32,862 bases of DNA from positions 1 through 32,862 of the forward strand of contig CAZNRX010000044.1 of the NCBI GenBank assembly GCA_964575455.1, read 5' to 3'. Below are positions 24,527-32,633 of this stretch, one piece after another. This DNA comes from SKLM01 sp964575455. Its GTDB lineage: Bacteria; Chloroflexota; Anaerolineae; B4-G1. Made by a program: the position numbers and the translations under genes. Each line of letters starts with the position of its first letter. Position 1 is the first letter of the stretch. The notes below the pieces were generated by a model. It made no database searches, was not told where the DNA came from, and saw nothing but the letters and a program-made list of their open reading frames with translations.

Positions 24527-24672
24527 GGTTTGCGAGACATCTGCCAGGAACTCGGGATGATCGCAGCTGCTGCGAGGTCGGGCGCTGCCTGAGGTCGTGT
24601 AACTACTCACCCTCTGCTCCTGGCGGATGGCTTGGGGCGAGCTTGTGATCCGCAGTATCGGGCACGAAATCG

Positions 24673-24704
24673 CCGGATCACGGGCGGAAGGCCGCCTAAT
24701 CCGG
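24673..24704. repeat. Imperfect palindrome between convergent genes
   Basis: CCGGAT...GGCGG-aagg-CCGCC...ATCCGG forms an interrupted hairpin in the 239-bp gap between the oxidoreductase relic and the selenoprotein gene. It lacks a T-run on either side, so it is not a standard intrinsic terminator, though it could slow transcription from both sides. Nothing else was recognised in 24527-24765. Confidence 0.35.
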
Positions 24705-24765
24705 CTGGAGCGCGGGTGTTAGAAGGTGAATGGTCACGAGGTCGCGCTAGAACGCTGAGGGTCTG

Positions 24766-26007
24766 TTAGGGGATCTGTTCGAGGATGGTCTGTGGGCTGG
24801 GGCGGTCGGTGCGGCTCTGGCCCACGTAGCTCCACACGATGCTGCTATCCGTGTCGATGACGAAGACGGACGGCGCGGCGTAGCCGGTTCCCAGCAGATC
24901 GTAGACGTTGAAGGCCTCCGCGACCTCGTGGTCAGGATCTGCCAGCAAGGGATAGGGAAGGTTCAGCACGGCGCGAACGTTTCTGTCGACCGACGAAAGC
25001 GAAGCGACCGCCAGGGCCACCACCTCGGCGCCCGCCTCCTGGAAGGATTCGTAGCTGTTCCCCAACTGAACCAGTTGGGTTCGGTCCGGCCCTCATCCAC
25101 AGTGCTCGAAGAAGACCAGGACGACGGGCCCCTCCTTCAGCTGGTCGTTCAGGGTGAGGGACCCACCCCCGGCCTGATCCAGGGTGAAATCGGACGCCAC
25201 GTCCGGCATCTTAGGCTCCGGCGCCGTCGTCGGCGTGGGATCCTCCGCTTCTTCCGTCTCCTCCGCCTCCTCCGCCTCCTCCGCCTCCTCCGCCTCTTCC
25301 GCCTCTTCCGCCTCTGCCAGATCCTTGAAGACCATGATCTCGGCGTCCTGCTCCTGCTCTTTCAGCCACTCCGAGACGTTGTGCCCCTCCTCTTGCAGGC
25401 TCTCCACGCCGGCCTGGACCGTCAGCAGTCGGTCGATGGTCTCCTCCAAGAAAGCTCGGTCGAGGCCCTCCGCTTCCAGCTTCTGAACCATCGTCTCATC
25501 ATTGATGCCCCAGTTCTGCTCCAGGGCGCTGATGAAGCCCTCGACGTCCTCCTCGGTCGGCTCGTCGATGGTTGTCGCTCCCTGCAGGATGAGCTGCGAC
25601 CTGATCAGTCGCTCGAGCGTCTCCTTCTCACCCAGTGTGGACGCCCCGGATAGCTGACCTAGCACCTTGTTCAGCCGCACGGTCTGGCTCAGGTACGACT
25701 GCGTTATGGTGTAGCCGTTGACGCTGGCGGCGAGCGGCTCGCCCTCATCGGCTGTGGAGCTTTGCTCCGTCGTTGAATTGTCGGGCTCGTCCGTCGTCGC
25801 AGCTGCCGTTGGGGCTGTCGTCGCGGCTACCGTCGGGACTGTCGTCGCGGTGGCGCTTTCTGTGGCGGTGCTCGCCGGGGCCGCTGATTTGGCTCCGGGG
25901 TTCAGGAACGCCAGAACGAGCAGCAAGCCTGCGGCAACCAGCAGGCCGACGCCCAGGATAATCCAGATCGGTGAACGCGCCAGTCGTTTCATGAGCGGTC
26001 TTTTCAT
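24766..26007 (-). CDS. Candidate selenoprotein: membrane-anchored SurA-N-like/peroxiredoxin fusion with in-frame UGA
   Basis: Read through one TGA (25093-25095), the frame gives 413 residues ending at TAA. The ATG at 26007 follows AAGGAGGT. Residues 12-35 are a membrane anchor. An Ala/Thr-rich spacer reaches about 85. Residues 90-230 resemble the SurA-type chaperone N-domain (ASVNGYTITQSYL, LERLIRSQLILQGA). An EEA-repeat linker follows, then a redoxin domain from about 268 (VASDFTLDQAGGGSLTLND, VVLVFFEHCG). The TGA is codon 305. Past it the same frame continues GPDRTQLVQLGNSYESF, EVVALAVAS and APSVFVIDTD to a normal redoxin end. Aligned with typical FYRGxWCPxCRxQL sequences, the TGA falls on the peroxidatic Cys. 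A hairpin with G in its loop begins 13 nt downstream. It is probably an exported Sec peroxidase or thiol oxidoreductase; a nonsense mutation is the alternative. Confidence 0.72.
25061..25079 (-). promoter_or_regulatory. Candidate bacterial SECIS hairpin
   Basis: On the - strand CCCAACTG-GTT-CAGTTGGG forms a perfect 8-bp stem with a 3-nt loop whose first base is G. Between the UGA codon and the loop there are 21 nt. Known bacterial SECIS elements lie just after the UGA, with the apical loop about 16-37 nt away and a G among the first loop bases, which SelB recognises. All three features are met. The stem codes for TQLVQLG, so part of its symmetry could come from the repeated QL codons. Confidence 0.65.
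25243..25314 (-). repeat. Eight 9-bp tandem repeats encoding the EEA linker
   Basis: Units of (C/T)TCCGCCTC occur eight times in a row on the + strand (the first two are variants), coding on the - strand for an acidic EEA-type repeat between the SurA-like and redoxin domains. Four units are identical, so copy number may vary by slippage in steps of three residues without breaking the frame. Confidence 0.85.
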
Positions 26008-26029
26008 AGATTACCTCCTTGAACGGTAA

Positions 26030-26058
26030 AATGTAACATGCATGCGCCTAGTTGTCAA
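26030..26058 (-). promoter_or_regulatory. Promoter of the selenoprotein candidate gene
   Basis: On the - strand a perfect -35 TTGACA (26053-26058) is followed after 17 bp by -10 TACATT (26030-26035). The -35 box overlaps the stop codon of ftsK (TGA at 26055-26057). The gene can therefore be expressed apart from ftsK, with a short leader of about 15 nt that just holds the AAGGAGGT site. Confidence 0.7.
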
Positions 26059-28331
26059 TCGCCGTCGTCGTCCGGATTGAGCAGCGCTCGCGCTTCCCCC
26101 GGGAAGATATCGCGCGCCTTGCCGCCCGAGGGCTGCGGCCCGACGACCTCGTTTCTCTCCAGGATGTCCATAATCCGCGCCGCTCGTGTGTAGCCGATGC
26201 GAAGCTTCCGCTGCATCAGCGAGATGGAGGCTCGGTTCGCCTTCAGGATCAGCTCGATCACGTCGGGCAGCAGGTCATCCTCGTACTCGATCGCCGGTTC
26301 CTCCGCCACGCCATTCTCCCACAACGCCTTCTGAACGACCTTCCCCGGTTCCACTGTTTCCGGCTTCGCCTCCTCCTTCCAGTAGTGGACCAGGTTGCGC
26401 AGCTCGTTATCGGAGACGTAGGTGCCCTGCAGACGCATCGGCGTTGGTGCGTCCGGGGGGAGGAAGAGCATGTCGCCGCGGCTCAGGAGCTGCTCGGCGC
26501 CGGCCATGTCGAGGATGACGCGCGAATCCACCGCGGAGGCCACGTTGAAGGCGATGCGGGCTGGGAAGTTGGCTTTGATCAGGCCGGTGACCACGTCGAC
26601 GCTGGGGCGCTGCGTGGCGATGATCATGTGTATGCCGGTGGCCCGCGCCATCTGGGCGACGCGGCAGATCGAGCGCTCCACCTGATGGGGCGCCACCATC
26701 ATGAGATCTGCCAGCTCGTCGACGATCACCACGATGAAAGGGAGGGATCTCTTTCCCAGGCGGGGGGCGACGCGTTCGTTGTAGTCCCCGATGTGCGAGG
26801 CGCCCGTCTCGGAGAAGTGACGATACCGTCCATCCATCTCCGTCAGGACCCAGTTGAGCACCCTGGTGACCCGCTCCATGTTCACCACCACGTCGGCCAG
26901 AAGGTGAGGAATGCCGTTGTACCCCGTGAGCTCCACCCGCTTGGGGTCCACCATCAGGAAGCGGAGCCGATTGGGCGTGTTTTGCAGGAGCAGCGCGGCG
27001 ATGATGGCGTTGAGGCAGACCGACTTCCCGGATCCGGTGGCGCCCGCGATCAGCAGGTGGGGCATCTTGGTCAGGTTAGCCACGACTGGATGGCCGGATA
27101 CGTCCTGACCGAGGCAGAGCCGCAGCGTTGAGTCTATCCGCGCGAAGGCCTCAGACTCGATCACGTCCCGCATGGCGACCAGCGCCGACTCGGGGTTGGG
27201 CACCTCAAGCCCGATCAGCTGCTTGCCCGGGATCGGCGTCTGGATGCGGACTGTCTTCGCCTCCAACGCCAGCGCCAGGTCGTCGGCCCGAGACGTGATG
27301 CGGCTCACCTTGACCCGTCGCTGCTTGCCCCCCTTCTCGATTATGAGTGGCTCGATCCCAAACTGCGTCACCACGGGACCGTGGTTGATCTCCTGGACGC
27401 GCACCGGCGCTCCCAGGCTCTCCATGGTCTCCTCGATGATGCGCGCCTGGTCGCGGAGGATCGCCGAGCTGACGTCGTGGTCGTTGCCTGGGTCGAGGAT
27501 CTCGTTGAGAGAGGGAAGGCGGTGTTGTCTGGGTGACTGCGTCGTCCCGTTGGCGCCGATGACGTGGGGGTGGGTCTCGCCCTCCCGCTGGCCCCGTCGA
27601 TCCTTCGCGGATGTGGCGATGGCCGGGGGTTCCCGCTCGGGTGTGGGCTCGGCGGGTGGCTTCCGCTTCTTCGGCTTCTCCTTCTCCTCTGTTGGCAGGT
27701 CTGGCGTCACGTCCTCTATCGGGGGCAGCGGCTTGGAGCGATGAGGCCAGAGTCGATTCTCGAGTCGCTCCACGGACCGGAGGATGTCCTCCAGCGTGAT
27801 CTCCAATGTGGTGGCCAGAACGATGAACCAGGCCACCACGAGCGCCACCACGACACCCGCGATGCCCAGTCCGCGCAGCAGGAGGAGGGTGATGGCCGCT
27901 CCGATCCGTCCGCCGCCCAGTCCGGCGTCCGCGATGGCTCGCAGATTCCCCTCCAGCACGAAGAGCGAGACCACCAGGTGTAAGGTGACCAGCAGGGCCA
28001 CGTAGCCCAGCACGACGCCGCCCACCTGGAGAGGCGTGATCCTGGGCAGCTTGTCGGCGAAGCGACGCAGGATGAGCCACAGCCCCAGGGCGCCGACCAG
28101 CAGGGGCGTCAGGTAAGCGCCCCACCCGAAGGTCCGCCTCAGCACCCGCAGCCACCAGCCGGGTATGGCGCCGTGATTGGCGGACGGGAAGCTCAGGAGC
28201 GTCAGCCCCGCGGTAGCGAGCAACACGTACCCCAGGATATCGAGCCATTGGTCGAGGTCGAGATCCAGGTCGATGCTGATGTCGGGCAGGAGGTCTCGCA
28301 GCCCCTTCTTTTTCTTACGCCTTTTTCCCAT
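26055..28331 (-). CDS. ftsK: DNA translocase FtsK/SpoIIIE
   Basis: This 758-residue, membrane-anchored DNA pump acts in chromosome segregation at the septum. A basic N-terminus (MGKRRKKKKG) precedes about four membrane helices within residues 33-175. A Pro/Lys/Glu-rich linker runs from about 198 to 280. The motor follows: the alpha/beta part with VTQFGIEP and VRIQTPIPGK, then Walker A GATGSGKS (430-437), VDPKRVELTGYNGIPHLL, Walker B IVVIVDELADLMM (D538-E539) and ATQRPSVDVVTGLIKANFP. The C-terminal gamma winged helix (SISLMQRKLRIGYTRAARIMD) reads polar DNA motifs. The linker is short, as in SpoIIIE or non-proteobacterial FtsK. It lies 40 bp after radA on the same strand and is probably cotranscribed with it. 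Confidence 0.97.
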   Translation of the reverse strand: MGKRRKKKKGLRDLLPDISIDLDLDLDQWLDILGYVLLATAGLTLLSFPSANHGAIPGWWLRVLRRTFGWGAYLTPLLVGALGLWLILRRFADKLPRITPLQVGGVVLGYVALLVTLHLVVSLFVLEGNLRAIADAGLGGGRIGAAITLLLLRGLGIAGVVVALVVAWFIVLATTLEITLEDILRSVERLENRLWPHRSKPLPPIEDVTPDLPTEEKEKPKKRKPPAEPTPEREPPAIATSAKDRRGQREGETHPHVIGANGTTQSPRQHRLPSLNEILDPGNDHDVSSAILRDQARIIEETMESLGAPVRVQEINHGPVVTQFGIEPLIIEKGGKQRRVKVSRITSRADDLALALEAKTVRIQTPIPGKQLIGLEVPNPESALVAMRDVIESEAFARIDSTLRLCLGQDVSGHPVVANLTKMPHLLIAGATGSGKSVCLNAIIAALLLQNTPNRLRFLMVDPKRVELTGYNGIPHLLADVVVNMERVTRVLNWVLTEMDGRYRHFSETGASHIGDYNERVAPRLGKRSLPFIVVIVDELADLMMVAPHQVERSICRVAQMARATGIHMIIATQRPSVDVVTGLIKANFPARIAFNVASAVDSRVILDMAGAEQLLSRGDMLFLPPDAPTPMRLQGTYVSDNELRNLVHYWKEEAKPETVEPGKVVQKALWENGVAEEPAIEYEDDLLPDVIELILKANRASISLMQRKLRIGYTRAARIMDILERNEVVGPQPSGGKARDIFPGEARALLNPDDDGD

Positions 28332-28371
28332 CGGTCCTCAATTCGCTTCAGCCAAACCTTGCCTGGCCGAC

Positions 28372-29739
28372 TTACACTAGCGCCTTCTCCACCGCCTGGG
28401 CGACGGAGCGCACCGGGATGATCTCGATGCCGTCCGTCGGTAGCTCATCCTGGCCTCGCAAGGACCTGGGCAAGAGGCAGCGCTTGAAGCCCAACCTGGC
28501 TGCCTCCTTCAGCCGCGACGGCGTATGGCTCACCGATCGCACCTCGCCGGAGAGGCCGATCTCGCCGATCACGGCCATGTCCGCCGCCACCGGCTGGTCG
28601 CGCACACTGGAGGCGATCGCGGCCGCCACGGCCAGGTCGGCCGCCGGCTCCTGCACTTGCAGGCCACCGACCACGCTGGCGAAGACGTCCTGCTCGAAGA
28701 GCCGCAGGCCCACCCGTCGGGAGAGCACGGCGGCGATGAGCAGCAGACGGTTGTAGTCCACGCCGTTGGCCGTGCGCCGCGGGTGGCCGAAGGTGGAATG
28801 GCTGGCCAGGGCCTGGATCTCGACTAGTAGGGGCCGGGTGCCCTCCATGGTCACCGCGATGGCCGACCCGGGCGCGCTCACCATCCGCTCGGCGAGGAAC
28901 ATCTCCGATGGGTTGGCCACCTCCACGAGCCCCTGCTCCCGCATCTCGAAGACGCCCACCTCGGACGTCGCCCCGAAGCGGTTCTTGACCGAGCGCAGCA
29001 GACGGTAGGCGTGGAAGCGCTCGCCCTCCAAGTAGAGCACTGTGTCCACGATATGCTCCAGCGTCTTCGGGCCGGCGATGGAGCCCTTCTTCGTGACGTG
29101 CCCCACCAGGAATATGGCCACCCCGCTCCCCTTGGCCCACCCCCGCATGTCGGTCGCTGCGTGACGCACCTGGCTGATCGATCCCGCGGACGACGAGAGG
29201 TCCTCGCAGGTCACGGTCTGGATCGAGTCGACGACCATCACCCAGGGCTCGATCTCCCGGGCGTGATGGAGGATGGTGTCCAGGTCGGTCTCCGTCACGA
29301 CGAACAGATCGTCGTTCGTGATGCCGAGCCGGTCGGCCCGCATGCGGATCTGTCTTGCCGACTCCTCGCCAGAGACGTAGAGCGCGGGATGCCCCGTGGC
29401 CTCCGCCATCAGCGCGCTCGCCTGCAGCAGCAGGGTCGACTTGCCGATGCCCGGGTCACCGCCCACGAGGGTGAGGGAGCCGGGCACGAGGCCGCCGCCC
29501 AGCACCCGGGCGAACTCCTGCATGGGCACCGGGAAGCGCTCCAGGCTCTCCGTCTCGATCTCGGGGAGGCGGCGTGGCCGGCTCTGCAACGCTGCAGACG
29601 GTCTCTTCCTCGGCTTGGCGCCAGATTCGACCGTCTCCACCATGGTGTTCCACTCCCCGCAGCCCGGGCAGCGGCCCATGTAGCGCGGCGTCTTCCGCCC
29701 GCAGTTCTGACAGACCCATTGTGTCCGCGTCTTTGCCAT
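28372..29739 (-). CDS. radA: DNA repair protein RadA
   Basis: This 455-residue RecA-like helicase processes recombination intermediates by branch migration. The N-terminal zinc finger has C10, C13, C24 and C27 (CQNCG...CPGCGEW). Walker A is GGDPGIGKST (93-102), Walker B VMVVDSIQT, and the RadA-specific KNRFG motif is at 252-256. The C-terminal Lon-like domain shows ADLAVAAAIASS and GEIGLSGEVRSV. The start ATG 29739 is directly preceded by GGAGAGG; the longer frame from 29805 adds only non-family residues. A promoter with a LexA-like box lies upstream. ftsK follows 40 bp downstream. Confidence 0.97.
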   Translation of the reverse strand: MAKTRTQWVCQNCGRKTPRYMGRCPGCGEWNTMVETVESGAKPRKRPSAALQSRPRRLPEIETESLERFPVPMQEFARVLGGGLVPGSLTLVGGDPGIGKSTLLLQASALMAEATGHPALYVSGEESARQIRMRADRLGITNDDLFVVTETDLDTILHHAREIEPWVMVVDSIQTVTCEDLSSSAGSISQVRHAATDMRGWAKGSGVAIFLVGHVTKKGSIAGPKTLEHIVDTVLYLEGERFHAYRLLRSVKNRFGATSEVGVFEMREQGLVEVANPSEMFLAERMVSAPGSAIAVTMEGTRPLLVEIQALASHSTFGHPRRTANGVDYNRLLLIAAVLSRRVGLRLFEQDVFASVVGGLQVQEPAADLAVAAAIASSVRDQPVAADMAVIGEIGLSGEVRSVSHTPSRLKEAARLGFKRCLLPRSLRGQDELPTDGIEIIPVRSVAQAVEKALV

Positions 29740-29776
29740 CCTCTCCTCTCCTCGCAATCCGGCGACCAGCTTCAGT

Positions 29777-29805
29777 ATTCTACTAGAACATCTGTTTTGC
29801 CGCAA
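29777..29805 (-). promoter_or_regulatory. radA promoter
   Basis: On the - strand TTGCGG (29800-29805) and TAGAAT (29777-29782, one mismatch to TATAAT) are separated by 17 bp, about 40 bp before the radA start codon. The spacer contains a LexA-like box. Confidence 0.6.
29786..29797. promoter_or_regulatory. LexA/DinR-like box in the radA promoter
   Basis: GAACATCTGTTT fits the Gram-positive-type SOS box GAAC-N4-GTTY and differs at one position from GAACRNRYGTTY. It sits between the -35 and -10 boxes, where a bound repressor would block RNA polymerase. This makes DNA-damage control of radA and perhaps ftsK plausible (inference). Confidence 0.45.
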
Positions 29806-29830
29806 GACACCCAGCCTGACGGCGGCCTGT

Positions 29831-31093
29831 TCACCCCGCTTCCTCGAAGCGATAGACGTCCCTAAGAATCTCTATCTCCTCCGGCAGTTGAAGCGTGCGC
29901 TCGGCGTAGTGAAGGGCAAGCTGAGCGTGGGATCTCGCTGCCTCGCTGAGTTCAGCGTGCCCCAGAGAGGCCAGCGTGTTGAACGCCTTCTGTAGCCGGA
30001 TGACGACCTCGAGCGTTCCCGCCCCGTCGCGGGATATGGCGTTGAAGGCGTCGTCAAACATATCGTCCAACGCGATCTTGGGCACCGCGACGCGATCGAA
30101 CACGACAGGGGGCTCCTCAGCCCCTTCGTCCCGCTCGACCCATAGATTGAAGAGGCGGACGAAAGAGCCGATGATATCGATAGCCGTTCCGGGATCGTTG
30201 ACCGCGGGGGATAGCGCGCGGCTGGCGATCTCGGACAGGACCATCAGGCCGAAGCGGGGATCCTCGTCGAAGATCCTATCTTTCCCGACCACGAAGGCCT
30301 CCGGGATGCGGGCGACATCGATGTCATCCCCTGCGCCGGGTTTCTCACGGCTCACGTAAGCCAGGGGTCTGTCCGGGGTGGAGAACGTTCCCGGCAGGGC
30401 CGCGACGGTGACGGTGAGGTCGGACCTCTCCGCTATCGCTTGCAGTCTGGGAACGTCTATCCACTGCACGTAGCCAACCTGATCTGTGTAGAGGGGCATC
30501 CCGTCGGCCTGGCCTTCAGCCCTCTTCGCCCCCAGCGTGGGGGCCTGGCGCCTCCTCCTCAGCGCCTCGGCGGCGATCTGCTCGACTTTGTCGACCGTAT
30601 GGCCCAGTCGTCCAAGGCGCGCGATTCGGTCTATCCACCGAATGAAGCTGAGGATAACCACGGCGAAGACGAACGCGGTGATCAGGAAGAGGACAAAGCG
30701 ACCGGCCTTCCCGTAGTAGCCGTTCTTCAGGGCGACGACGGCGACGATGCTGTAGATGAAGGCCCCGATGAAGACCGACAGCGCGTTCTGCGACACATCG
30801 TCGGCTACTACCAGCGGGAAGGAGCGCGGCGTGGCCGCGCTGCTCGCCGACGCGTAGGCGGAAAGCATCGCCCCTACGGCAAAGACGGCGACGCCTAGCA
30901 TGCCCCCGGCGATGATTGTCAGAAGGGTCTCCATGGCGTCGACGCTAATCTCCGGAACCACGCGAAGGAAGCCCAGCTGGTCCATGATCCTGGCAACGAA
31001 GACGGCCAGGATAGAGAGCACACAGATCACCACGGGCTTAACCCACAGCCGTTCGCCCAGTCGGTTGAAGACGAATCTGATCTGATCGCGCAT
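29831..31093 (-). CDS. DUF2254 membrane protein
   Basis: This 420-residue inner-membrane protein belongs to the predicted DUF2254 family of unknown function. The chosen start is the ATG at 31093 (MRDQIRFVFNRLGERLWVKP), which matches the family N-terminus and is preceded by GGAGGG; an earlier ATG at 31147 would add 18 residues. Four hydrophobic helices lie in the first 180 residues (around WVKPVVICVLSILAVFVARI, LLTIIAGGMLGVAVFAVGAM, VFIGAFIYSIVAVVAL and FVLFLITAFVFAVVI). The family motif ASSAATPRSFPLVVADD follows helix two. The soluble C-terminal half has GYVQWIDVPRL, DPRFGLMVLSEIASRALSPA and NDPGTAIDII. No partner genes are adjacent. Confidence 0.9.
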   Translation of the reverse strand: MRDQIRFVFNRLGERLWVKPVVICVLSILAVFVARIMDQLGFLRVVPEISVDAMETLLTIIAGGMLGVAVFAVGAMLSAYASASSAATPRSFPLVVADDVSQNALSVFIGAFIYSIVAVVALKNGYYGKAGRFVLFLITAFVFAVVILSFIRWIDRIARLGRLGHTVDKVEQIAAEALRRRRQAPTLGAKRAEGQADGMPLYTDQVGYVQWIDVPRLQAIAERSDLTVTVAALPGTFSTPDRPLAYVSREKPGAGDDIDVARIPEAFVVGKDRIFDEDPRFGLMVLSEIASRALSPAVNDPGTAIDIIGSFVRLFNLWVERDEGAEEPPVVFDRVAVPKIALDDMFDDAFNAISRDGAGTLEVVIRLQKAFNTLASLGHAELSEAARSHAQLALHYAERTLQLPEEIEILRDVYRFEEAG

Positions 31094-31204
31094 AGGTTGG
31101 TAACCCTCCAGTATGACCCTTTCACCCAAGCTTGACGTAGGTCGCATTCTCTAACCGACGTCGATCGAAGACGCAGCTCGGGCTTCTATACCCGATACTC
31201 AAAG

Positions 31205-31215
31205 ATGTAGGTCGG
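31205..31215 (+). repeat. Outer inverted repeat flanking the integrase-type IS, left copy
   Basis: ATGTAGGTCGG here is the exact reverse complement of CCGACCTACAT at 32765-32775 on the far side of the insertion sequence. A related GTAGGTCG also occurs at 31136-31143. The pair may be a hairpin that the IS entered, or the ends of an older element. Nothing else was recognised between 31094 and 31232. Confidence 0.4.
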
Positions 31216-31356
31216 GTTTCGGTGTGGTTGCGCGTAGGGTTGTACCCCCATTTGCTCATTGACAATTTACCCCTTCTGGGATGACCAGGGGCAGCGGTAA
31301 CTGCTGAACGCCAAGTCCACGGGGCCATTCGGCCAGTCCCGTGATGTCAGAGGTGG

Positions 31357-32633
31357 TCAAGTCTCGGGCAGGACGACGTCCGACTTCCTGTTCAGGCTGA
31401 TCGACATCGAAGAATACGAATCGAAGCGGACCAGGATCTGCTGGCGTGCGTACGCCCGCCCGACGCTATACCGCTGATGGTGTCCGCCTATGGTGATCTG
31501 ACCAGTCTTGCCCACTTTGCGCTCCCAGGTGAAGGTAGCCAGGTGGATGTCGACTCGCTCCAGGTCGAAGAGTGCTAAGTAACTCCGAAAAAGTTTCCTG
31601 TGAAAAAACCGCCACCCATATGCCCAAAGATATAAAGGCATTTATTCGGACCTACTTAGCTTGTGGCTGGCTTGGAACGGATGACGAGGCTGCAACAGTT
31701 CGGGATGGGCCGTCACAGGAGCCACGCCTGCACAGCCCTCCGCGCGGGAAGGTAGGTCGAAAGCCACCTCCTGCACGGCTTCATCGAGGAGGTGCTGCAA
31801 TTGGGTGAGATGAGCTTTTTCGTTGCCGACGATGACATAGTCGTTGACAGTCCGGTGGCAACGCTCCACTTCTGCATTATCGGTGGGCCTTCCCGGTCGG
31901 ATCACCACATGGTCCACCCCTAGTCCGACGAGCCACAAGGTGAAGCGACTTGGAAAGGTGTCTTGCGGCTGTCCAACGAAGACGGATTCCGCATTGGTCT
32001 GGATCTCGTCTGGCAAGGTACCCCAACGGGCAAAGCAAGTACGAAGACTGCCTCGCACTTGCTCGAAGGTAGCTCTCTTGGCCTTCTGCCCCACCTTGCC
32101 AGCTGGTGAGACGAAGGCTCCTAGGCACGCTTCGCCTACCGGGTCTCGCACGGTATGCAAGTTCACTAGCGTTCCGTCCGTCAACGCAATCCCCAGCTTG
32201 AAGTCCATCTGCCACCGCTGGTGCACCTCGCTGGCCTCCTTGGGCCGCTTACGCCGCGTCCTTTTCTTCCGATGGCGACGAAACCGAGGCCACTGGTGCA
32301 GGTACCGCCCGATACTGGATTCGCTGGGAAGAGCGATGCCTCGCAGAGAAGGCCGTTTCTTCAGCTTCTCTCGAATCCGATCCCCCAACGTGGGTGCTCC
32401 AGCCGTAGACGCAGGATGCAGTAGCGCACGAGGGGATGGAATTGGCTCAGTAAACCGGCGGGTTCGCGCCGGTAGACAGTTCGACACCCACCGCCATTTC
32501 GTTGCCGCCGACACCAATAGCGGACACACTCTCTCGACACGCCTTGGCTCTCTGCGATCTCCTGATATGTCTCACCGCGCAGGTGACGCCTGTAGAACCT
32601 ACATCGCTGCTGAGGGCTTGTTCGACTGTTCAT
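31357..32633 (-). pseudogene. Integrase-type transposase, frameshifted and interrupted
   Basis: The ATG at 32633 follows GGAGGA. The N-terminal helix-turn-helix reads GETYQEIAESQGVSRECVRYW. At about 32385 the frame breaks in a G-run: five G are present where six would join HPRWG to DRIREKLKKRPSLRG. The rve core has QMDFKLG (first Asp) and NAEVERCHRTVND (Glu). The second acidic position reads IQTNAESVF where QTDNxS is usual, so the catalytic Asp is Asn. A TAA at 31642-31644 and nearby codons belong to an inserted 87-bp element. Without it, ASHK joins LFDLERV in frame, and the C-terminal RRYSVGRAYA-type domain completes the protein. Confidence 0.8.
31574..31660. mobile_element. 87-bp MITE-like element inside the transposase gene
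   Basis: Terminal inverted repeats GCTAAGTAACTCCGAA (31574-31589) and TTCGGACCTACTTAGC (31645-31660) match at 14 of 16 positions. The interior is AT-richer than its host. The length is 29 codons. Deleting exactly 31574-31660 rejoins the host codons as CAC AAA CTC TTC GAC, giving SHKLFDLERV, the expected integrase sequence. The element carries no gene of its own. No flanking target duplication is visible, which is unusual for a MITE. Confidence 0.75.

Noticed and set aside
24673..24704. Palindrome as a bidirectional terminator
   Set aside because: Neither side has a T-run and the stem is interrupted; kept only as a palindrome.
25243..25314. Tandem repeats as a CRISPR-like array
   Set aside because: Units are only 9 bp, contiguous without spacers, and coding.
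24928..25653. + strand open frame with Leu/Arg-rich repeat
   Set aside because: It is the complement of the EEA repeat and redoxin region; the - strand frame has clear domains.
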